A DNA stretch of 64,000 nucleotides from Ohtaekwangia kribbensis (GTDB lineage: Bacteria > Bacteroidota > Bacteroidia > Cytophagales > Cyclobacteriaceae), in the NCBI RefSeq assembly GCF_042676245.1, contig NZ_JBHTKA010000007.1:744001-808000 (forward strand), given 5' to 3'. This document shows positions 33,489-41,800 of this stretch, one piece after another; position 1 is the first letter of the stretch; the number at the start of each line of letters is the position of its first letter. A program made the translations under genes and the position numbers. The notes beneath the pieces are model-generated. The model saw only the letters and a program-made list of their open reading frames with translations. It made no database searches and was not told the DNA's origin.

Positions 33489-33960
33489 GGCTTTTACATT
33501 AATGGAAGTAATCATTGTCATGATCATTAGCATGATCGTAGTGAGTCTGACATATAAAACGTTGGATATTGTTACTATGCAATACCGTCAGTTTAGCAAG
33601 AATAGAAAACATATTTATGAGCTTTCTCTAATAGAAACGTTACTAACCAGAGATTTTATGAACAGTGAATATCTCAAGCGTATGAATGACGGAGTGATGT
33701 GTAAGTATAGAGATAAGAACGTGATATATATATTTAATGATCAATTTATTGTGCGAAGCGAGGGCACTATGGCTGATACTTTCAATATTATGCCACGCGA
33801 TATAAAGTACTATTTCTCCGATAAAGAAGTTAATGACATTAATAATTATATCGATAAGGTTGCTTTTGTGTATGTTCAGGAAAGTTCCAAGCTATTTATT
33901 CATAAAAAAGTGTATGCGGCTGATTTCTTTCTAAATACGAGGGCTATACAATTAAATTGA
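33475..33960 (+). CDS. Minor pseudopilin (GspJ/PilW-like)
   Basis: A 161-residue prepilin with leader MKRIRA and motif A|FTLMEVIIVMIISMIVVSLTYKTL (Ala at -1, Glu at +5). The first helix continues into a globular domain with RDFMNSEYLKRM and IYIFNDQFIVRSEG, resembling GspJ-type chains in size and pattern. I prefer ATG 33475 to the adjacent GTG 33472. The start overlaps the upstream stop; the end overlaps the GspF start (TTGA). Confidence 0.75.
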   Translation: MKRIRAFTLMEVIIVMIISMIVVSLTYKTLDIVTMQYRQFSKNRKHIYELSLIETLLTRDFMNSEYLKRMNDGVMCKYRDKNVIYIFNDQFIVRSEGTMADTFNIMPRDIKYYFSDKEVNDINNYIDKVAFVYVQESSKLFIHKKVYAADFFLNTRAIQLN

Positions 33961-35108
33961 ATGATGCAATGAGCGGTTTGAACTTAGATAGATTGACTGA
34001 TACTCCTGACTTGGGGCACAAGCGTCAAGGTAGCAAGATCATTGATTTTCTGAATAAAGATATTTCATTCTCTCGTGTTAAAGTATCTGATAGGAAAAAA
34101 GAAGAATTTTATCTGGAATTATACGTGTTATGTACAGCAGGAGTTGATATAAAGTCTGCATTGGAATTGATAGCAGAAGAGCAGGCCAAGAAGAAAGATA
34201 AAGCACTTATAGAAGATATTAAGAATAAAGTAATTAACGGAAGCACGTTATCTAATGCGATTAAGGACACAGGCTATTTTACTTCTTATGAGTATTATAG
34301 TTTGCAGATAGGCGAAGAGAGCGGTAAAATTACGCTGGTATTGAAAGAGCTGGCCGGATTCTACCAAAAGAAGATAAAACAAAGAAGGCAGATTGTAAGC
34401 GCTTTGACTTATCCCTCGATAGTTCTTTTAGCGTCTTGTGGTGCAATTTTTTTTATGATGAACTTCATAGTTCCAATGTTTGCGGACGTTTTTAAAAGAT
34501 TTGGTGGTGACTTACCGGTTCTAACTAAAATTATACTAAACATATCTGAAGGTATTAGCAGGTATTTTTTAGTGATATTTTTTTTCTGTTCAGCAATAGT
34601 GTATTTACTGTACAGACAAAGGAAGAAGGATTGGTTTAGGCGCGTAGGTACTAATGTTTTATTAAGAGTACCACTGTTTGGAGAGATGATCAGGAAAATT
34701 TACCTGGCGAGATTTTGTCACTCGATGACTCTACTGCTCGGATCGAAAATTCCCTTATTGAGATCAATATCGCTTATAAGACAAATGATAGGCTTTTATC
34801 CGATCGAGTCTTCGCTGACAACGATTGAAAGCTATATTTTGAAAGGTGATCCGCTTCACTCGGCTTTGTCGCATTTTCCGATATATCACCGGAAGATGGT
34901 TTCTTTGGTGAAAGTGGGCGAGGAGGTTAATCAATTGGATGGCTTTTTTGATAAGATAGCTAAGCAATATACTGAAGATGTGGAGTATAAAACATCAATG
35001 ATAAGTAGCCTAATTGAGCCGTTTATGATTATTTTTCTAGGGCTAATTGTTGGAACTATATTGATTGCTATGTACTTACCTTTATTTAATTTAAGTAACA
35101 CAATATAG
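33957..35108 (+). CDS. Inner-membrane platform protein (GspF/PilC)
   Basis: A 383-residue protein with two GspF cytoplasmic domains (about residues 50-155 and 255-355) and three membrane segments (about 158-180, 205-222 and 357-380). Recognisable are LYVLCTAGVDIKSALELIAEE, GEESGKITLVLKELAGFYQKK, ALTYPSIVLLAS, and the C-terminal SSLIEPFMIIFLGLIVGTILIAMYLPLF. The N-terminal 45 residues are variable. It starts at TTG 33957 overlapping the upstream stop (an ATG at 33969 is possible). It is the last gene of the machine's operon and completes the E-F-L-M platform. Confidence 0.92.
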   Translation: MNDAMSGLNLDRLTDTPDLGHKRQGSKIIDFLNKDISFSRVKVSDRKKEEFYLELYVLCTAGVDIKSALELIAEEQAKKKDKALIEDIKNKVINGSTLSNAIKDTGYFTSYEYYSLQIGEESGKITLVLKELAGFYQKKIKQRRQIVSALTYPSIVLLASCGAIFFMMNFIVPMFADVFKRFGGDLPVLTKIILNISEGISRYFLVIFFFCSAIVYLLYRQRKKDWFRRVGTNVLLRVPLFGEMIRKIYLARFCHSMTLLLGSKIPLLRSISLIRQMIGFYPIESSLTTIESYILKGDPLHSALSHFPIYHRKMVSLVKVGEEVNQLDGFFDKIAKQYTEDVEYKTSMISSLIEPFMIIFLGLIVGTILIAMYLPLFNLSNTI

Positions 35109-35388
35109 GAGGTACATTTATAATATATATCTATAATTTTTGTTAAAAAAAAGTATATAGATTCAGTAAACTGAATTTGTATTTTAGTTACATTTACGCA
35201 GTAAATAATTTATATCCTAACTTGCCGGTCACATGAAAAAGGTTTACCCTGCAATACTCCCGTGTTGCGTTGTTGAAAGTTTATTTTCTGAATTTCGAAA
35301 TCTTATAGCCACAATTTAACACTCGGTCTAACATTGGATTAGCTGAAGTACTCAGCAGTGTTTTTGATGTTGACTAGCCAATTATGTT
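35109..35388. other. Intergenic region with palindrome before the OmpH-like gene
   Basis: 280 AT-rich bases. A16-base inverted repeat, ATTCAGTAAACTGAAT, lies at 35161-35176, sharing the AACTG core with the palindrome before the secretion operon. No strong terminator hairpin follows gspF, so read-through into the next genes is possible. The promoter could not be placed with confidence. Confidence 0.45.
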
Positions 35389-35931
35389 ATGCTTAACAGA
35401 ATCTTAATCTATATACTGGTTGCTTTTGCTCTTTTGGGGCTTAGCCTTGGTGTTTACAATTTTTTCAATACTCCTGAAATAGTATATATCCGATCTTACG
35501 ATTTGGTCGATAAATACGAGGGCACAAAGGAGGCGCGACAAAAATTTGATGCTAAGAAAAATACTTGGCAATCTAATATAGATACCTTATCCTATAATTT
35601 GAAGAATGCGATTGAGAAGTATAACATGGAACGAGTAAGAATGTCTGTGGCGCAGCGGGTAGATATGGAGAAGTATCTGGATAACAAAGACAAAGAGCTG
35701 GCAAGTTATACTCAGTCGGTTGAGGCAAAAGCCCGCGAAGAAGAGGAACAAATGATGCAAGCCATTTTGAATCAAGTGAATAGTTATGTCGAGAAGTATG
35801 GACAGGATAATGGTTACGATGTGATTCTAGGTACATCTACGTCAGGAAACGTAATGTTTGGTAATAAAGAATTGGATGTTACGGAGGATGTCCTGGCCGG
35901 GCTTAACAAAAGTTATCAGGGTAAGGAGTAA
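35389..35931 (+). CDS. OmpH/Skp-like membrane-anchored protein
   Basis: A 180-residue protein with an N-terminal hydrophobic segment (about 4-24, probably an uncleaved anchor or signal). A long charged helical region (about 45-135) is followed by the end pattern AILNQVNSYVEKYGQDNGYDVILGTSTSGNVMFGNKELDVTEDVLAGLNKSYQ, which is the classical C-terminus of the OmpH/Skp family. Skp proteins form trimeric periplasmic chaperones for outer-membrane and secreted proteins. Placed between the secretion machine and the giant secreted proteins, it may be a dedicated chaperone (inference). Confidence 0.85.
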   Translation: MLNRILIYILVAFALLGLSLGVYNFFNTPEIVYIRSYDLVDKYEGTKEARQKFDAKKNTWQSNIDTLSYNLKNAIEKYNMERVRMSVAQRVDMEKYLDNKDKELASYTQSVEAKAREEEEQMMQAILNQVNSYVEKYGQDNGYDVILGTSTSGNVMFGNKELDVTEDVLAGLNKSYQGKE

Positions 35932-35963
35932 TTATAGCCAGTAAAAATATATAGATAGTTCAA

Positions 35964-38177
35964 ATGATATTTGATGTGATAATATATAGTAAATATTTCC
36001 GATCAGTAGCTTTCGCTTTAATCCTGTTGTACCCAGGATATGTGTCTGCAACTGATTATACTTGGGTGGGTACAACTTCTGCGTGGACAACATCAACAAA
36101 CTGGTCTCCAGTATCTCCGGCTGGTGGCCCCACCGCCTCAGATAATGTTATTATAGCAAGTGTTGTATCGCCTAAGGTAGCACCGGTGGTCAGCTCCAGT
36201 GTTATTGTTAGCGGTCTTATAATGAATTCTGGTCGGTTGACCATTAATAAGAATATTATTCTTACGGTTACTACTAACTTAACTGTAACAGGAGCAACTA
36301 CAAAAGTATTGGGTTCAGGTAGGCTCGCAGTGGGTTCTTCTTCAACTTCTGCCGCTCAGGTAACTTTTGGAAATGAGAGTGCAGGAACGACTGTAGATCC
36401 CACACTCGTTGTTTACTCAAATGTAGTAGCAATGACTGAAGCTTTGTTTAAGACTGTGTCACTTACTGTGACTGACTTGACTATAAATGGTTGTACGTTT
36501 GGTGGTACATTCGCACTTACAAAAAATGGAGATCCATCAGGTGTCATTAACGGTACTGTACAATTCTCAACAATTGCAAACATTACTAATCAGGGTAATG
36601 GAGCATTGCTTCTTGGAAATACAGATGGAGATAATTTGACATTCAATGGGGCGACTACGTTCATAAATACAGGTAGTGGTTCAATACTGTTTGGAAATAC
36701 AGATAATGATGTGTTTTCCTTTAAGTCTACGGCTGTATTCACGAAGTCATCTACAGGGCCAATTGAAGTTGCTCGGTTTGGTAATACAGATTTTTACAAT
36801 ACCATTACAGTTAATTTACCTTCTGGGGAAACGAGTACGCTCGGAAATGTAGGTGGTGGTTGGTGTAATTTCAAAGGAACAGTATCGCAGGTAATAAAGG
36901 GTACAGCTAGTGGTTTAAATATCAATAAAATTTCAATTGATAAAACCGCAGGAACCTTAACCATTCAGGTGCCTGTAAATTTAGTATCTATAGTAGGTGC
37001 AACACAACCTAATCCGGAATTGAGTTTGTTAAATGGTATCGTGGTAACAACCACAGCGAAACTTATAACTATACCGGATGCTACTTCGATCACTTTGAAT
37101 CAGGATCCAAACAAGAGTTTTATTAATGGGCCTGTGAGGAAAGTAGGTAATGCTGCCTTTACTTTTCCTATTGGTAAAGGAGCAGTTTACCGACCAGTGT
37201 CTATCGCGGCTCCTACACCGGAAGGATCATCTACTTTCGTTGCTGAATATTTCAATGCAGTACCAACTTCCAGCACAAGTCTAAATACGGATGTATCTTC
37301 AGTGAGTTCTTGTGAGTACTGGAAGCTTACAAAAGAAGCTGGTACTTCTAATGTGAAAGTTACATTGGGGTGGTCATCTTCAAATTGTGAGACGGTACAA
37401 CCGATAGGTATTAAACTCTGTAGATTTAATGCAAGTAATAAATGGGAGTCTGTTTCTGCGAACACCGAAACTAGTACTATAACATCTAGCGAAGTATTAG
37501 AGACCTATGGGAATCTTACGTTAGGCTATTCTTCAAAGAGAATTTACATAGACACGCGTTTGTTGGAACCTGTTAACTTTTCAATAAGTGGAGCACAACT
37601 TCCTGAGGGTATAGTATATACCAGTGCAGAGTCTGGTCCTGGTAAAGACGGACTAATTCCGATTCTTCCGGTACCACTTTCGAGTGGCGTAACACCGATA
37701 ACGATCGATATCGCAGCGGGTAGCGAGAACACTGCAATGAAAATTACCTTTGACATTGATAATCTGTATACTATATCTAACGTAAATGCGAGTACTGATA
37801 ACGGTACGATATTTCGCCCCATGATAGGTGATTTTTATGCTATAAATAATGCACCGGCAAATGGAAAAACTATTAAATTCTTAAGGGGCGATGAGAAGGC
37901 TGCGGCTTCTTTTACTACGAACCTGGTTGATGGTACTACAATGATGAATTCAACGGGTAGCAATTTTCAGATTTTAGGACTAACAGGATATATTATTAAG
38001 TCTTTCAAGATCCTTTCTTTGGATAATACGCTTGTAAAAGGACCGTTAACCACAACCATATGGGATGGTACTAACGTGAATAGTCAAGAGGTAACAAATG
38101 GAGTTTATAAGTTTGAGTTAGTTATCACGAACAGCTCAAACAACTACACATATACGGGGCAAATAATTGTAAAGTAA
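35964..38177 (+). CDS. Secreted beta-repeat surface protein
   Basis: A 737-residue protein with a signal peptide (about residues 1-29, GYVSA). The mature protein starts TDYTWVGTTSAWTTSTNWSPVSPAGGPTASDNVIIA, the opening of many Bacteroidota surface beta-helix proteins. Residues about 60-300 are repetitive, Thr/Ser/Gly-rich beta-helix strands (GNTDGDNLTFNGATTFINTGSGSI type). Later follow a beta-sandwich region and a C-terminal FlgD-like or sorting-domain-like module (VTNGVYKFELVITNS..YTGQIIVK). Whether it is type 9 sorted is uncertain. Lies 32 bases after the OmpH-like gene; its stop overlaps the next start. Confidence 0.65.
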   Translation: MIFDVIIYSKYFRSVAFALILLYPGYVSATDYTWVGTTSAWTTSTNWSPVSPAGGPTASDNVIIASVVSPKVAPVVSSSVIVSGLIMNSGRLTINKNIILTVTTNLTVTGATTKVLGSGRLAVGSSSTSAAQVTFGNESAGTTVDPTLVVYSNVVAMTEALFKTVSLTVTDLTINGCTFGGTFALTKNGDPSGVINGTVQFSTIANITNQGNGALLLGNTDGDNLTFNGATTFINTGSGSILFGNTDNDVFSFKSTAVFTKSSTGPIEVARFGNTDFYNTITVNLPSGETSTLGNVGGGWCNFKGTVSQVIKGTASGLNINKISIDKTAGTLTIQVPVNLVSIVGATQPNPELSLLNGIVVTTTAKLITIPDATSITLNQDPNKSFINGPVRKVGNAAFTFPIGKGAVYRPVSIAAPTPEGSSTFVAEYFNAVPTSSTSLNTDVSSVSSCEYWKLTKEAGTSNVKVTLGWSSSNCETVQPIGIKLCRFNASNKWESVSANTETSTITSSEVLETYGNLTLGYSSKRIYIDTRLLEPVNFSISGAQLPEGIVYTSAESGPGKDGLIPILPVPLSSGVTPITIDIAAGSENTAMKITFDIDNLYTISNVNASTDNGTIFRPMIGDFYAINNAPANGKTIKFLRGDEKAAASFTTNLVDGTTMMNSTGSNFQILGLTGYIIKSFKILSLDNTLVKGPLTTTIWDGTNVNSQEVTNGVYKFELVITNSSNNYTYTGQIIVK

Positions 38178-38785
38178 TGCGGAATCATATTTTAATATTG
38201 CTCTTGTCGTGTGTAACATTTGCCTGCAGCAATGATCCAAAAGACCTGAAGTCTTTTTATAAATGGATTAATGATCCCGATAATGGACTGGTTAAATCGA
38301 GAGATGTTGAAGGTATAAAAATCTCGGTTAAATATTTACCTGCTGAATTTCTGGCACTTAAGGAATCAAATGAAAGTAATTTGAAAGGAAGCTATGATAG
38401 TCTGTATACTTTATATAAACAGAATCATACTTTTCTCTTATCAGTCTCATATACTGACAACAAAGATATAAATGACCCGATGTATAAAAACTTGCGGGAT
38501 TATCCGGAATATAAAGCCCGTGCTCAGGCAATGAATTTTGATATGAATGAATACGTTTCAATAAAGACTTCTTCGAATGAATACAGACCTGTTCTGACTT
38601 CTATGGAAAATACATATAGTCTTAAAGGACAACGAAATATTTATTTGGTCTTTGCAGACGAATCTTTAAAGAAAGAGCTGCAAAATGAAAAAGAACTGGA
38701 TTTTGTTTTTGATGACGTTATTTTTCAAACAGGTGTAAATCATTTCGTTTTTCAACGAAGTGATTTAGCTCCGTTTAAGCAATAA
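38177..38785 (+). CDS. Lipoprotein of unknown function
   Basis: A 202-residue lipoprotein; lipobox VTFAC with C17, followed by SNDPK. I do not recognise a family. The mature part is charged and mixed alpha/beta, with a conserved-looking GIKISVKYLPAEFLAL segment near the start and NIYLVFADESLKKELQ near the end. It overlaps the upstream gene by one base (TAATG) and precedes the 1928-residue protein by 31 bases, so it is probably part of the same surface apparatus. Confidence 0.75.
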   Translation: MRNHILILLLSCVTFACSNDPKDLKSFYKWINDPDNGLVKSRDVEGIKISVKYLPAEFLALKESNESNLKGSYDSLYTLYKQNHTFLLSVSYTDNKDINDPMYKNLRDYPEYKARAQAMNFDMNEYVSIKTSSNEYRPVLTSMENTYSLKGQRNIYLVFADESLKKELQNEKELDFVFDDVIFQTGVNHFVFQRSDLAPFKQ

Positions 38786-38816
38786 GAATTTTTGACAGAT
38801 AAACTAAATAGATGTT

Positions 38817-41800
38817 ATGAAGTATTTAAGAGGGAAGATATTGAGAGTTATTGCTCTTTTTATGGCCTTCAACATTTTGACGGGAGTAGTGGCTCCAAGT
38901 GTTGCTTATGCATTAACAGCAGGACCAACATCACCTGAGTTTTCAAGCTTTGAGCCAGTGGCTACTACAGACATGGTTAATGTGTTTACAGGTGACTTTA
39001 CCTATAATTTGCCTGTATTGGATATTCCGGGACCGGACGGGGCAGGCTATTCGATGTCATTGGCTTACCATAGCGGGGTCTCCTCCGAAGAGGAGGCGTC
39101 ATGGGTCGGATTTGGCTGGACATTAAATCCAGGAGCAATTAACAGAAACACCCGTGGATTCCCTGACGACTATAACAATGCGCATATTGATTACTATAAC
39201 AAAACACGACCAAATTGGACTGCAGGGACTACCAATGATATTGGTATTGAGTTCTTTAGCAAGGATACTAAGACTACGTTTGGTATGAATGCCAGTGCCT
39301 CTCTGCGCTTCAATAATTATCAAGGTTATCAACGTAGCTATGGATTGGGTGTAGATTTTTTGGGTATGGTAAATCTGGGGCTCAATTATAGTGCACAGGG
39401 TGTGACGTATTCGGCACACATAAGCCCAATGGGTGTTTTAAACCGATTCAGGAATCTTCCTGATGCTGAGAAGCCAGAGAATCAAAAAGGGAGAGTAACC
39501 GATGAAAAGTTAGTTCGAGAAGAGGCTGCTAAATATAAATCTCGTATTGCGGGCATAATTAGATCTAAAGCCACTCAAGGCCTGGGTAGTGGTTATGGCT
39601 TATATTCATTCAATGAATCTTCAAAAGCGGTAAGCTTAACAAAATATGATGGCTATTCATTCAACTTTAGTACTTCAGTCCAGGTAAATGCTTATCCTCC
39701 GGTTGGTCTACAAGTTGGGTTTGCAGGTAACTTTAACATGCAACATAATGAGCCTGTCACTCCTAAGGCTGCATTTGGCTTTATGAACAATATAGCAGAA
39801 GTGGGCGAAAATCAAATGTCAGATTATTATGTAGAAAAGGGAAGTTCATATAGTAAACGAGATTACTTCTTGGGGATACCTTTTAATAACGCAGACAATT
39901 TTAATGTGACAGGAGAGGGACTTGGAGGCGGCTTCCGATTTTATCCTCAGAAAAACGGACATTTCTATGCTGACAAAGTGAAGAGTAGCACCAAATTCAA
40001 CCAGCTTGGTATTGAGTTTATGGTGGGCCAAAACTTAGGTATCGGTGTTGATATCGGTACCGGTGTTGAGAAGCTTAGTATGGATAATTGGCCAAGTGTC
40101 AACGGAAGTGTTGGTAATACATCCAGTTATAGATATGATTCACCTGCAGGTGTATTTAGATTTTTTAATGACCTGGGGGGAGAGGTAGAATATAGTGCCA
40201 GTAACGAAGCCGAGACAGCAAGTGTATCACAACTAGGCAATATTCCCGGTTTTAAACGTGCAGATATAGCTATACCAACTTCCATTTATACTCATCTTAA
40301 TGGGAATACAACAAACTTGCCAGCGGGAAGATCTTCTTATATAGCATATCATACCAATGAACAGTTGTCAAATTCCGTGGAGCCATTTAATAGGACTTCC
40401 AATGTCAGCGACCTGATTTATCGCAATTTGCCTCCTGATAACATGAAGAGTGGAATAGCTGAAATTGCCGTTCATAACGAAGATGGCAATCAGTATGTAT
40501 ATGGACTCCCTACCTATATTAAAAATGATGCGAGTTTACAATTTGATATCAAAAGAGGTTCGGCCTCAATCTTTGATAATTATATAGCTTATCAGGACGT
40601 AGGAGTTACAGCTGATGCATATACTCCTGATCTATCAAAACACACTACAGTTGTAGGAGAGGTAAAGAAAGTTCCTTATGCTACTAATTATTTGCTAACA
40701 CAAATTCTTACTTCAGACTACGTTGATGTTGATGGAAACGGTGTAAGCGATAAAGATTTTGGTGGTTGGACTCAGTTTAATTATCATAAAGCATTGGGGA
40801 CTGTCAATGATAACTGGTATAGATTCAGAACACCTTATACAGGGCTGTTATATCAACGAAATAGTATATCAGACGTCAAAGACGATGTTGGTAGTGTAAT
40901 GAGTGGTGAAAAAGAGGTTTACTACTTAAAGACAATTGAAACAAAAACACACATCGCCTTCTTTGTAACGAACAAGTCCATAGCATCACGATTTCCGTCC
41001 GGGTATAATTCAACATACTTGTCGGGAAGTGGTAACGCGAGATTAGACGGTAGGGGAGCAAGTAAAGACGTTGCGGGTGGACTTGAAACGGCATCAAAGG
41101 CACAGGGGGGGAATGCAGCAAGAGGAAGCGAAGAGCTGGAATACTTGGAGAAGATTGTTCTATTTTCTAAGGCGAGAAAGGACAAACCTATTAAAGTAAC
41201 TCGCTTTGATTATAGCTACGATTTGGTTGGAAACCTGCCGAATAGTAGTAATGGTAATTTTCCCAATAGTAAGATTAATAAGAATAGCGGCAAGCTAACA
41301 TTGGAGAAAGTGTGGTTTGAATACGAAGGTATAGTAAATGCAAAAATCAGTCCTTATGTATTCAAGTATGAGTATAAAGATAAAGATGAATTGACAACGA
41401 ATAACGAGGGACATCTAACTGCGAAGTATTCTGTATTCAATGAACTGCTAAGTCGCTACACAAAAGAGTCTCAAAATCCTGACTATAATCCTCACCTCTT
41501 AGACCCTTGGGGAAATATACAGCGATTAGGTCGTGAGCAACAACTCAAGGATCGGTCGTGGCTATATCAGGGACCGGATGGAGCTGTTGGCGCTAAAAGT
41601 TTTGACCCTGCTGCCTGGCAGTTAAAGCAGATCAAACTTCCCTCGGGTGGGGAAATACTGGTGGAGTACGAGCAGAAGGATTACAGATACGTGCAAGACC
41701 GGGAAGTTATGGCTATGGCAAGTCTAATGCCTGAGACAGAAAACTATATAACAGATGAATATACAAACCCTTCTTACATCGTAAATGTAAAGGATCTCAA

